From Seriola aureovittata (taxonomy: Eukaryota; Chordata; Actinopteri; Carangiformes; Carangidae), in contig NC_079386.1 of the NCBI RefSeq assembly GCF_021018895.1, positions 2,393,501 through 2,457,500 on the forward strand: a DNA stretch of 64,000 bases, read 5' to 3'. The notes beneath the pieces were generated by a model. It saw only the letters and a list, made by a program, of their open reading frames with translations, was not told where the DNA came from and did not search any database. A program made the position numbers and the translations under genes. Of the stretch, positions 1-12,424 are shown piece after piece. Numbering within the stretch: the first letter of the stretch is position 1; each line of letters starts with the position of its first letter.

Positions 1-72
1 CTGGACCACAGTCCACAGATCATTTACCAGAGACACAAAGAGACAAACAAAACCCAGATAACCTCCCTCTGC

Positions 73-121
<49 letters not shown>

Positions 122-1547
122 CTGTATCAACATTCAGCTGCAGCGAACAGACTTTAACATTCAGATGGTTTAAACTCCATGTGTGTCCCTTTATTTAACA
201 TTAAATATGAGGCTTGTCACTAAAATGAAGTGATAAACACTCGTTAGCTCTGAAATTTAACATACAAGTGATTTTGATTTTGTAAATGTCTTTTGTCGTG
301 TTGTTCACCACCATCACACCATCAGGTTCATTTGCACTTCACGCAGAATAACCTTGATTTAACAAAAACGGTTCTAGTCTTTCTGAGATCCACATGAATA
401 ATTACAAAAAATGTCAAACTTTCACTGCACTTCAATTTTATTTGAAAAATAAGATTTGATAAAACATGTTCTCTCAGCCAACTGGGATCATGAGCTGGAC
501 GATGGAGAAGTGAGTGATGTGACCAACAAGTCTGGATGCCAGGGTCCAGCGGTTTGGGTCTGTTCAAAGAAACGTGTCCTACAGTGTCCTACTGATTCAC
601 TGCAGCAGAAACAACAACCATGAAAACTGTGGACACGGCAGAGAATGAAGCAGTTTCCTCAGATGAGTATGAGCGCTGTCTTCCATCCACCAACCCACTG
701 AGAACTCACCCCTCCACGAGGAGGGTGCCAGACACACCCACGGACACATTCTTGGCCTGTGGACCGCAACATCCAACACTTTGTCTTGTCTAATGGTGTC
801 CGAGGACATTTACAAGACACACGTCATTTTGTTTCCTGCACCACATTCATCTGAAGAATGGGACAACGGAGGAATTGAAGCCGAGTGTCCGGAAGAAGAA
901 GAAGAAGCGGTGTAAAAAGACCATGGATGGATTCTGGTGCAGTTTCAGTCAGGTGAAGAAAAGCTGCTCTTCAGTGGTGAAACTTGTGAACTTGAAGACA
1001 CTCCGTGGTTTAATAAACTGGACAAGATACTGATAAAAGCATGAAAGAACTGCCCAGCTGAGAGCAGTCATGGCTCTGGATGTAACATCATGTCCTCCCG
1101 CTGCGTCAGCCCTCAGCTGCTCTCTCGTCCAACTTCCTGCTTGCTTCATCCCTCTCTTCTCAGATGATTTTCAGTTTCTCTGATTTACCTCTTTCAATAA
1201 CCCCGCCCATGGCCACGCCCCAATAGCTGTGATTGGACATTTTGATTTTTCATTTGGGCATCGATGACGCGTTTTCATCTTTAAAAGAAAAAAAACTTAT
1301 GCAAAATAAAATGCTAATACCTCTTCACTTTGTTTGCTGTGTTGTAGCATGGAAAATTCATGTGACAATGAAAAACAAAAGGTTAATTAATTCTCATTTA
1401 ACATGTTTTTCATTTAATTATGACAGTAAATGTGTAGATAATCAAATATAAATATTATATTTCACTTTATTTTTGTTTTCATTTAGACATTTAAAATCTT
1501 CCACAGTGTAAATGTCATTTGGGTTGACCGTGTGATTAATGTCCTCT

Positions 1548-1795
1548 AGTGATGTCACATGAGTCAATGTCAGCTGAGTTAAGAGAAAGCTTGGGGTGAC
1601 CTCAGCAGACCTATGTAGACCACTCTCTCGGCTACATTAGCTGCCAACTGTCTAGACTGGGCTGCATTCTGGGTAATGTAGGCAAGTTTTCACAAGGAAG
1701 AGGAATGTGTGGAATAAAAAAGACAATATATGTAGTTCTGCATCCCACATTTTCATCCTTTTTGAAATGTTGAGTGCAGAGTTACATCAGTGGAG
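1548..1795. repeat. Dispersed repeat, copy 1 (partner near 16420-16680)
   Basis: Blocks of this stretch recur in the same order at about 16420-16680. Shared pieces are a 'gatgtcac..gagtca' start, 'gcatt.tgggtaatgtaggca', 'gttttcacaaggaagaggaat' in near-identical form, and a 'gttacatcagtg' end. The family was not identified. Boundaries are approximate because the copies have diverged. Confidence 0.55.
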
Positions 1796-3232
1796 TGTGT
1801 GTTTAAGGTTCGGTTGGACATATGCGGCTCCCCCATGTGATTAATATTGATGTTGTCAGTCGTCAGTTTTTTCTACAGACCTGTCCATCACCCCGACCTC
1901 CATTAGCTGTTACTGTCGTCATCTCTACACAGATATGAATCAGGCTGTGGTCTGAATACAGAGGAGCTGCCCCACCCACCTGCTCCCACCGTTACACAGA
2001 ACTGTGATGCCCAACAAGACATTCAATCAATTATCTTCATCAAAACCATAGTCCTCTCATCAGCTGTTTAATGTCTGTGAGACACAAACCTCATTTCCAC
2101 TGGTCTATACATGACTGAGGAGTCATGTGTGGTGGAGGGGGGAGGTGGTGGTATCTAACCAGTGTCAGAAGAAGTTACTGGAGTGAACAAAGCAGAATAT
2201 TAATGTAAAAATCCTGCATTCAAAACTGAAATCCCAGTATTATCAAGTAAATCTACGTTATCGAAAGTAAAAGTAGCCACTGGGCAGAATGGGCCTTTTA
2301 AAAATGTTATAACATTATTATATATTGTTATAGAGCTCCTGTTTTCTGAATATTATTACTGGTGCATTAACACACACATGTGAGTGTCACAGCTGGTTGA
2401 GTTGGAACTCATTTGACCTACTTTATACAGTGCTGTGTAATTTAATGTGTAGCTGTATAATATTTGATAAGTTGATCATATGTTTTGTGTGTAAAATCAT
2501 GATGCGTGAAGTAATTATAGAAGTCAGATAAATATAGTGCAGGAAAAAGCTGAATATTTCCATCTGAAATGTGCTCAAATAGAAATAGTAAATGCACTTT
2601 GTGACTTTGCACCCACACTTGTCAGTCAGCTGCAGAACAGCAGGTCGATACTGAGCCTGTCAGGGATCACATTAAATACAGTTTCTTCATCACTGTTATA
2701 ATAACATTTTGTGTTTTTGGTATCAGTTACTGTATTGTATTCAGTCAGGGTAGATCTTTTAGAGTTTTACTTTATATAAATTAAATTCCAATGACTTTCA
2801 CACAGCGTCTTCATTTAAATGAAATGGAGCCCTGGTGTGGGTCAGGAGTCACTTACAGCAGATACACTGAGCTCATGTGGAAAATGTTGGGAGAGGACAG
2901 TTATGAGCAGAGAGAGACGTCCTGGTCACATTATTACTCTTATTTAACCTCAACAGATTTTTACCTAATCCCACTTACCTTTAATATCAACCTCAAGATA
3001 AATATTTAACATATAAATATAATTAAACTTCCTGGTATAAGCATGAAAAACGCAGCCAACTGGCTTTACAAGCCAAAATTAATTCACATTATTTTTTACT
3101 GCATTTGCATAATCTGCATCACAGCTCTGCTTTTACTGCCGTCCATCACAGAAAACATATTTTCATATTCATGACTGCAGTGTTTCATTCAATGAATCCA
3201 TATTTTATCTGCTTGTTTGAAGGAAACAATTG

Positions 3233-3234
<2 letters not shown>

Positions 3235-3266
<32 letters not shown>
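3235..3266. repeat. (AT)n microsatellite
   Basis: An uninterrupted run of alternating A and T directly precedes the LINE tail at 3303. No gene is nearby. Confidence 0.9.
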
Positions 3267-3270
<4 letters not shown>

Positions 3271-3302
3271 TACAATAAAACATCAGGAGCTCCTCCCTGT
3301 GT

Positions 3303-3530
3303 TAAGATAAGATAAGATAAGATAAGATATTCCTTTATTAGTCCCACAGTGGGGAAATTTGCTGTATTACAAAAGACAGTACCAAATATTAAGACAAATA
3401 ATATAATAATATAATATGTACAATTTAAATACTTAGCCTAGATATAACAAAAATCAAAAAAATAGCAGCAGATAAGGAATATTGCACAGATGCTGGGTTA
3501 AATTACTTCACATGGCGCAGTATTTGTTAT
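3303..3530 (-). mobile_element. 5'-truncated LINE 3' tail with (TTATC)n end
   Basis: Read on the minus strand, the piece ends in the tail common to many fish non-LTR retrotransposons: a purine-rich stretch, 'AAATTTCCCCACTGTGGGAC', 'TAATAAAGGAATA', then repeated TTATC units. A second copy in the same orientation lies at 43372-43560 and shares internal words such as 'tagatataacaaaa' and 'atagcagcagataag'. Only the 3' end is present, as expected for 5'-truncated insertion. Confidence 0.7.
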
Positions 3531-4038
3531 ATAGTGCGAGGTGGAGATCACACGTGTTAATACCGGTTTAACTTTTCATATTCATCACCAGTGAGAGTGA
3601 CATCATTGTCAGCATGTGCAGCTGCAGACAGGTCACTGTGGGTGGTGCCACATCACTCTCATATCTAACAACTATCATATCTGATAACTATCTAATAACT
3701 AATACTCAACCAATATATCTATTTATTGATTAGTCTACAATCACTGAGGCTCACGCAGCTGTTTAACATCGACAGCTGTTCAATCAGAAACATCTGGACC
3801 TGGAGCACAAGGAGCCGCATTAACAGAATCACTGTCTAATAATAAAATGTGATCACGTGGATGAGTGGAAGGTGTGAGGAGGTGATTATTGTGCGTGGAT
3901 GTGTAATTAGCGGCTCTCTGCTCTGTCTCTTTAACGTGTGTTTCCAGGCCGGTGGGCCGCTGCCCCGGCCTTGAATCAAAGTGCGGCACAAAAGGCAGGG
4001 CATGAGGATCTGCTGATGTGTGCGGGACAAAGCCTTAC

Positions 4039-4108
4039 CTTGCAGCGGCAGCAGCAGCGCCAGCAGCAGCAGCAGCAGGCTCACAGTCCACAGAGGGCGG
4101 GAAGCCAT
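4039..4108 (-). CDS. First coding exon of an unidentified secreted or membrane protein
   Basis: On the minus strand, ATG at 4108 starts a typical signal peptide: a short polar start (MASRPLW), then a leucine-rich core (TVSLLLLLLALLLPLQ). It ends at a consensus donor GTAAGG (plus 4033-4038) in phase 1. An in-frame ATG at 4123 would add five residues; I chose 4108 because it gives the more usual signal-peptide start. The leucine run is encoded by a CTG-rich stretch that reads as CAG repeats on the plus strand. Upstream (4140-4300) the DNA is CpG-richer, as expected for a promoter. Signal-peptide exons ending in phase 1 are usual for small secreted proteins such as chemokines, and human CXCL16 lies near ARRB2, but nothing here proves that identity. 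Later exons were not found. Confidence 0.5.
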
Positions 4109-4344
4109 GACCCCAGTCCGCATACACACACACACAAGCACGAGGAGGAGGCTGAGCGGAGAGCGGTTAGAGAGCGAGCCGGTACCGTTAGGTCTGTCTG
4201 AGGCAGTTCAGCTCCGTCACGCTGAGAACCGCAGTCAAGGCGTTCACTATGGCACTCTGAGACACGCCCACACAGTGCGGCTTCCTGCCACACCTTTCAA
4301 AATAAAGTTAGCTGCTCCGCAAAGAGGAAAGAACAGTTTCATAG

Positions 4345-4570
4345 TTAGAGGTCCATATAGTATAAAGGTAGATGTACATGTGTTTGATTATAAAGCAGGT
4401 CTAGGTTCTATATTAATACTGTGAAAGTATCAAAGTGCTCAGTCCACAGAGAAATGCACACAGCCTGTATTCAGACTGAGCCTTAAAACCAGCCGTCAGG
4501 ACTTCTGGAACTTTGTGATGTCACAACAAAATAGTCACGCCCACCTAGACCCACCATCAAACCTTTTCAG
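4345..4570. repeat. Dispersed repeat with the TTAA site empty (partner at 15148-15650)
   Basis: This copy shares long near-identical blocks with 15148-15650, including 'gctcagtccacagagaaat', 'acacagcctgtattcag', 'gagccttaaaaccagccgtc' and 'ctttgtgatgtcacaacaaa'. At 4414-4421 it reads 'attaatac' with a single TTAA. The partner copy carries a 253-bp MITE at that point, so this copy acts as a related empty site. Confidence 0.75.
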
Positions 4571-5800
4571 GATTTGGTTTCTCTGAGTGTTTTACCTGAA
4601 ATCTGCAATATTTTTATTGGATCACTCAGAAAAGAGTCAGCCAGAGGAATCAGAGCCTCCTCTCTTCTGATTGGCTCACCAACCTGTTGTTACTAGAGCT
4701 CAAGAGAGAGAAGTCTGAGAGAGGAGATGTAAAACTACACTGAGATGGTTTTTGGTTCTTAAAATCACAAATAAAACACTGGAGTAGAGGAAAATATGGT
4801 GAATATTTAAAAGCCCTCTCCTTAATGTTGTCCCAGGTGAGGAGCCTCAGTTAATGTTCACATCTTCGACATGATTGTTGGTGTCTGTCGGCTGATTTGA
4901 GTGTTTCTCATCCCTCTATCATTTCTAGATCAATGGTTCACATCCTGCGGGCGGGGCTCTTTTTGTTAAACCCTCTGATTCAACCCATAGGACCATCTTC
5001 TGAAATAGCACCTCGGTTGTCATGGTTACAATAATAAACACATGGGCCTACTGAGAGCAGCGTACCTACCTTCATTGCCAGCTGTGTCAGAGTCTGGGAG
5101 TGTCTTCATCCACTCCTTGTACCTGTTGGCCTGTAGTACCCTCAACAATTATCACTGATTAATTATTATTTAATTCATGATTAGTAATAATCAGAATTAT
5201 TTGCAAAATAAAACAGTTATAATTAATTGCTTAATTAATTGCTTTTTACTAATGACATACTGAACATACACTGGTCAGTGGTTTTGTGATGTCCAGACTG
5301 AATATTCCCTGATTCACCCTGAGAACTAATTACTAATAGCAGATTATTGATCTTTAAATCTGTGCAAAAGAGAAGTAATAGAGAGGCCATTTTGAAATCA
5401 GCAGGGGATATTCGGACATATGAATAGGGTTTTCACTGATACTGAGACTTTAAGAACATTTTACAACAGCTGCTGAACTCTTACTGAAGTAGGATTTGAA
5501 AACAGTAGAAATGATAACTTAAAAAAAAAAAAGAAAAGCAAGTTAACTTTAGTTGCCATTTTAAGTTGGAACAACTTCATGAAGTAAACACAACTAAATT
5601 TGAAGTAAACTTAACAAGTGGATATAAAGTCAACACAACTGAAAACTAACAGTAATATTTACTGAGTTTTTTCAAGGCAGTTGGTTTCCTAGATTTTCTC
5701 TAAGTAAGATGAACTTGGCACATTTTACAGTGTAGTTTTACTCTGTGATGTTACTGCAGTTCAGATGTTCTTCAGTACTTCTTCCACCACTAGGCATTAG
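4570..5800. other. Spacer upstream of arrb2
   Basis: I see no exon here. At about 5520-5735 there is AT-rich sequence with repeated 'aacttaagt'-like words that ends in 'acattttacagtgta'. It resembles a decayed fish MITE, but I could not find its matching terminal inverted repeat. Confidence 0.4.
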
Positions 5801-5858
5801 TACCTGCAGTTACTTACACCACATGTATTATTATTGTTACTAAGAGTAGTATTTGTAT

Positions 5859-6073
5859 CAGCAGCAGCAGCAGCAGCAGCAGCAGTAGGTGCATTAAAAT
5901 GACTGTGGTGTCCATTACACTCTGTGGGCGTGGTTTTCGTCCCTCAGCCGCGGAAACAGGCGGAATGATCTCAGACAGCTGACAGCAGCGGATCCCGGGG
6001 ACCAGCACAGACCGCAGACCAGCAGAGAGCACCGACCAGCGGACTTCAGAAACCCACAGCACAGAGAGAGGAG
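5859..6073 (+). promoter_or_regulatory. arrb2: Putative arrb2 promoter and 5' untranslated region
   Basis: This GC- and CpG-richer stretch lies directly upstream of the arrb2 start codon. It contains a (CAG)n run (5859-5886) and purine-rich sequence leading to the ATG at 6074. No TATA box was recognised. The transcription start cannot be placed from sequence alone, so the limits are an inference. Confidence 0.5.
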
Positions 6074-9000
6074 ATGGGGGACAGAGCGGGGACCAGGTAA
6101 GAGACTGATCCAGCTGTGCTGTCAGAGGATGGAGGGAGTGGACGGAGGTTCCGTTAACTCAGAAGGGAAGGAACCGTCCGAGTTCCTCTAAAAACAAACT
6201 GTTTAAACTTGTTGTTCATGTGAAGTAGCCTTAAACTACTGAGAGACCGTTTAATAATTATACATGCATTATTACATGTTAGAACTAAAGTGGTTCACAT
6301 GATCTCTGTCGCTGTCCTCAGTTTACTGAGGAGCTGGAGAAATCTTTTAATAAAAGTAGACTGACAGTAACGTTGAACTGGGAGGAGCCAATAAAAAGAC
6401 AGGTGTTTTATATCCAGCTGTTACAAACAAACTGTCTTAAACTGCTCATATTAGGTTTTGGAAAGTCTGGCGCAACTTCCTCATATGAGGAAACGGGACG
6501 TGTTGTTGGGGTGTTGGGCACCAGCAGGAAGGATGTTGCCTCTGAGAGCCTCTCAGTCAGAAACACTGTTACTTCTCATGATTATTACAGACACATATAT
6601 AAACCATAAAACTCTGAAAGCCCTGCAGGTGATTGACAGCTCTCTCTTTGGAGACATGTCTCAGATTGTTTGGAGAGATGTTCCTCCAGATTTTGACGTG
6701 TTTTTAAAGCTGCAGCTGAGCTGAACATCCAGATGTGTCTGATAGCAGCAGTGAAGCAGTTAACTCAGAGACGGTATACATCCTGGTGTTTGTAGAGTTT
6801 CATCTGTTGCAGAGGAAGACAGAGGATAATTTCTGTGTCTTCTTTATAACTGATAAATCAATGTAAAAGTCTCCGATCTAAAACCACATGAGAACCAGAC
6901 TGTGGTGGATGCAGGACTGTACTGGTTTTGGTGAAGGTGTCCTTCCGTACAGTTCCACCAGGTGTCGCCCAAGACGGAAATATTCACCTCACAGGATGCG
7001 GTCACAATCCCTCGGGTCCGCGCTTTGACAGTAACAGTCAGGTGACCGTATGAACAGTGGGACAGGTTTTATCTAATGCAGTTCACAGAGGCCGTGAAGG
7101 TCCCTTCTCTCAATCTAATTGATGAGGAATAAAACCTACAGTGTACTAAGATGTCTTCAGTCGTTATCTGAAGCAAAGCTCCAACCTCCAAAGCTGAAAA
7201 CTGAAGCCAACACTGAAGAACCAAAAGCTGCAGTTCCTCTAATGACCACTAGAGTCTGGCTCCAACAGTGAGTCAGTCCCCATAGAATCCCATGTTAAAA
7301 TGTCCAACTTTACAGCATAAATAAACATGTTTACAGCCTGGTACAAATCTGTTTACATTTGTTAAGACTTAAAATTATTTATAATTGAGGGCATGGCCTC
7401 TTTGAGTGACAGGTGGTCAGTGTATGCTTGCAACAAACTGGCATAAACCGAAGTCTTAGCTCCACACATGCCCCTCCTCTTTGACTATTCCTGGATTATC
7501 TTGGAGTCAGACACTGCCAAGATGGCGACGGTGGAGCAGCTCACTCTGAGCTTCAAAACCGTTGTTCAGAAACCTGTGGGTGACGTCACGGAGGCTACGT
7601 CCATCTTTATTTACAATCTATGGTTGTGTAGCACATGTGTTGACTTTGTGTGTGTTGCAGTCATTTTGTTTCAACAGGTTGAGCCATCAGAAGCATTACA
7701 GTACAGTACAGTTGCTTTTCAACAACTTTTGGTTTGGTCTGAGGTCATTGGTGTGAACAGTAGGTTAGAGTCTCTGAGGCTGTTGCAGCTTTTCCAAATC
7801 TCTGTAACATTTGTTGATTTGGTCTTCAGTTCATTTCAGTTGTCAGCAGTTAGCAGTTAGCTTTGTGAAACTGTAGAATGTAAGAGAGTGAACCGCATGT
7901 CAAGTCGTCTTAAGTTCAGCTTATCAGGGTTACATCTTGTCCTCAGCGCTGACCTCAGACGCTGCTGAGCTCACTGACAGCTTTTCTTATGATTAGATTT
8001 TGCGCCTTTAGAATAAGGGGTGGGCAGGATGGCGTTCACATGTCCTCTCTGTAGATAATCAGGATGTGCATTTTGTTCTTTGCCCCTGTTTTCTTTCCTC
8101 AGGATGTAAAAGGCAGCACATTCCTGCACAGGCACACGCTAATCGACTTAAAACTGCAGTGGTGTGCATAAAGTTGGTGAAGCTGACTTGGCCTGAATGG
8201 TCCTGACAACAGCTCTGCTAGTGGACCACTACATCTGCAATAATCGTGTTCTACAGTAATGTATATGATGAAGACACAGTTTTCATTGTGTCCTGTTGTA
8301 GTCATACACATGGACTCTATAGATTGGCTGATTATTCCCAACACTTGGTCACCCCATGATTCCTGACATACACATAACTGGCACACACTGGCCACATTTC
8401 CTGGAATACACTTCACCCACTTCCTGTTTAGATTGTACAGATGCTCTGCTCCTTTTTCTCTGCTTCGCCTTTGATCAACTTTTACTCTCAGTTGTTTCTG
8501 AATAATTAGCAGTGGTTCTCCCTCATGACTAAACCATACAGTTTGTAATTTATGGACTATTATCGTCTTCTTTCAACTGTCAGTAAATCAATGTGAAACA
8601 CAACCCCAGCAGAAATTGTCCGGCCTGCTAATGTATTAGCGTGATGTTATTAGCAGGCCATTGTGCAACCCTGTGGATTCAGCAGACACTTTTATTTTGG
8701 AGGGTACAGGTTGTTACAGTGTTCTGTGTTCTGATTATTTTCAATGGGGGTAAATATGGTGTCATGTAAAGATCGGACACTCTCCTAATAAGGGGAAGTC
8801 GTCTTATTTTACATGCTGTATGTACTTGATGCACATTCATGAGCTTCCTCTTTTCACATAGACTTGACCTACTAATGATGTAATAACGTAGTAATGACTA
8901 CTGAGTACTCATGTAATAACGTAGTAATGACTACTAAGTACTCAAGTAATAACGTAGTAAAGACTACTGAGTACTGATGTCAACTCAAGTCAACTTTATT

Positions 9001-10063
9001 TCTAGAGCACATTTAAACACAGCTTGAGCTGACCAATATGCTTTTACAAAGGACAGTTAAAATAAACAAAAGTTAAACTAATGTATAGAATGAGTAAATC
9101 ACAAGGAAAGCATAGTAAATATAAACATATATATATATATATATATATATAATGTATACAGAAACATATAATCATATGATCATACTAACATAAACAACAA
9201 GGAGCAAATACACAAGTATCAACATGACAACGGTCTAAAAGGTTCGCAAGCCAAAAAGGCTGATGCATAAAAACGTGTCTTTAGCTTAGATTTAAAAATG
9301 GAGATAGAGGAAGCTCATCTGATTTCTAATGACAACTTCTTTCCATAATGTTGAACAAAGACTCCTTTAAGTGTCAGTCGTGATGGTGGGACAGACAGGA
9401 GAGATGAGCTTTCAGGTCTAAGAGATCCAGGAGCTGAGTGTCAATGAATAAGGTCTGTGATGTCAGTGAATTACAAGGATAACCCCCAGGTTTTCTTTTT
9501 TTTTTGCGTGAGACTTCACCTATGGTTTGAGGTGGTCCAGTTTACTGGGGAGGAGGCTTCTGGATTTAGAGGGACCAAATCCGAGTTACGAGTTATATGG
9601 TTGTTTGTATGGTTTAGTTCCAGAAATGCGATCAGGTTTTGATTGCAGAGTTTCATTGTGACATGGAAGGGATCTGCCTTATTTAGCTTGCGTGTGGTGT
9701 TTCGACACAATGAGCCAAATTGTGCAATAAGTGTCTGAGCAATCGCAAAATACAAGAACAACTATAGATAAGCTGAAAAGCTCCCTCGCGTTGGTTCTTT
9801 GTTCACTATATTTTTAAATGTAATGACTGATGTCTTCCTCAGAATTGTTCCATGCTGAGTTGGTGAGCTAGTTCATCACACACCACACTGTAGTTGTTCC
9901 TGTTCCACATAGAGACTGTAGAGAGGAAACATGGTCCAGGATCAGTTCTTAGACTCCAGTACAAATTTAGTTTACAATGAACTTCCTGTGTTACACTGAG
10001 CTGTCAGCCATCACTGCTGCTTTCCAGCTGCTCACTGTTTACAGAGACTGGCTCACTGCTGCA

Positions 10064-10099
<36 letters not shown>

Positions 10100-11425
10100 A
10101 TGAAAGACAGGAAATATGACTTGATTATAAAGTTCTGTTGGTGTGTATTTGGCTGTAATGAGCTCGCTCAGTTCCCACACACACACACTGTAAACACTGT
10201 TGAGTGTTGTCCGTCCTCACTCTGCCTCACCACAGTTTACATAGTTGACAACAAGAGCTGTCGATTAGTCAGTTAATCCTTTAGTGTGTAAAATGTCAGA
10301 AAATACAAACAACTTCTTGTTTCCTCCTCACGGCCCGTGGAGCCCAGGTACTCAGATACTAGTTTACTGGACCGACATGATCTCACATGACAAACAGCAG
10401 ACCCTCACATCTGAGAAAAAATCTTCTGCATTCTGTTCGTGATCAATAACTCCGCTGATTAATTGACGATTAAAGTTGATGCAGGTTAATATGGTGTTTG
10501 TTTGTCTCCACCGACCGGTCGGCCTGGAGTTCACGCCCACGTCTGTCCTGACTCGTGATATATGTATCGGAGGCTGTGGAGGAAATGTCATGAAAGGAAA
10601 GAGTGTTTTTTGTTTTTACAGAACTTGATGATGTCACAGTGAAGCTGACCTTTTGGATATAAAATGTCAACACTTCATTTTATCAGTTGAGATTCATTTC
10701 TGTTAAACTGTGTCATAATCAGTGTTGTAGTCCTCGAGTCCAGGACCCAGACTCGATTTTCAGGACTGGATCTCGAGCATTGACTGCGTTCAGACTTGGA
10801 AATTGGAGACGAGGACTCAGGCTTTTTTTGTTGATAGTGTATTTGTTTGGCCGCTGTAAAGGGGACTCGACTCAGACTCGCCTCGGCCTCTTCGGTGACT
10901 CGAGACTTGATTCAGACCTCGAGCACCGCGGACTCAAGACTTGATTTTGAGGTTTTGTGACTCGTCTCCAACACTGGTCTTTATTAGTGAATGAATTTTT
11001 GAGTTATGGCCAAAAAAACGTGTTTGTGAGGTCACGGTGACCTTTCACCTTTCACCTTTGCCCACCAAATTCCAATCTGTTTGTAACTAATGTGAAGAAA
11101 CTCCCTCCGTGGCCGCGACCGTCGCTGACATACAGGAATAAAAAGATGACATTTAGTTTCTGTCATGTGAAGATACACAGTTCACAGACACACACGCTGT
11201 CCTCTGCTCTCTCTACAGAGTGTTTAAGAAGTCCAGCTCCAACACTAAGGTAAGAATGAAAGAAAGTTTCTGTCAGTGTCGCCTGTTGATCTTCTTCACT
11301 GCTACAGTTTCTGTCTCCTTCTTGTTCCAGCTCACAGTTTATCTGGGGAAAAGAGACTTTGTTGATCACTTAGACCATGTAGATCCAGTAGGTGAGTACA
11401 CACACACGCACACACACACACGCAT

Positions 11426-11475
<50 letters not shown>

Positions 11476-12377
11476 CTTGTGTCCTCCTCTCCACAACAAA
11501 CACATCAGGGGATTAAAACCAGTAAAATAGTGAATAAAACAGTTTCACTTTAAAAATCTGAGTTTCTAACATTTCCTCAGCTTGTTTCTCTGATAACTTC
11601 AGATCCAGACGTCCGACGACTAAAATCCTTCGTCTGGTTCAAATATAGAGCTGAAAACCACCAAGGTGTCAAAAGTGTATGTGGCTTAAAACTAGATAAA
11701 AGTCAATGTTGAGCTTCTGTCAGAAAAACACACTGACACATGATCACAGAGGATATGATGTCACTGAGAGGCGACCAATGACACGGAGCGTTACCGTGAT
11801 TAATATCACAGATTTCTCTGGTTTGAGAATTGATGGAAACATTTGTGATAATGTAAGAACACAACTGAACAACATATAGAACATAGGTCCAGTTGTTTCT
11901 AGATGTTTTAATGTGGAAAAAAAAACTGAAGCATGACGACACAAACCTGGCTCCCAGCACCATGTACACACACACACACACACACATACATACGTGTCAG
12001 TGTTGTGTTTGTGAAAGTGTTGGTGAAGTTTTTAAAGTGAAACTGTTTTATTCACTGTTTTACTGGTTTTAATCCCCCGGTGTGTTTGTTGTGGAGAGGA
12101 GGAAACATCTGTGGAGAATTCAGCAGCTGGTAAAAAACCAGGAGAAGCTGACAGCGATGGTGGTGAAGACAACAACTCCCATGATCCCATGCTACTTTAT
12201 GACGCTGTCTTTTGTTATTGTTACGATAGAGAGACTCTTAAAGGCAGAAGTTCCAGACTGCGTTAAATCCTTTCAGCAAACTCCTGTTGTAATATCGTCT
12301 AATCTCATCATATGTAGACACACAGACATGTACAGACCACACTGCACTCAAGACTTCATCTGCATGTATTCAACACC

Positions 12378-12424
<47 letters not shown>

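Larger units (their letters stand above)
1..3800. other. Left flank without a recognised gene
   Basis: I see no exon in this stretch that I can tie to a known protein. It holds a TG microsatellite (about 78-120), one copy of a dispersed repeat (about 1548-1795), an AT microsatellite (3235-3266) and a minus-strand LINE 3' tail (about 3303-3530). The minus-strand gene whose first coding exon lies at 4039-4108 must continue into or beyond this stretch, but its later exons were not recognised. Confidence 0.5.

Noticed and set aside
3836..4038. Extension of the signal-peptide frame to about 101 codons
   Set aside because: It reads past a consensus donor at 4033-4038 into sequence without protein-like features.
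7468..7860. Open frame of 130 codons in arrb2 intron 1
   Set aside because: It overlaps the dispersed repeat at 7178-7627, whose other copies do not preserve the frame.
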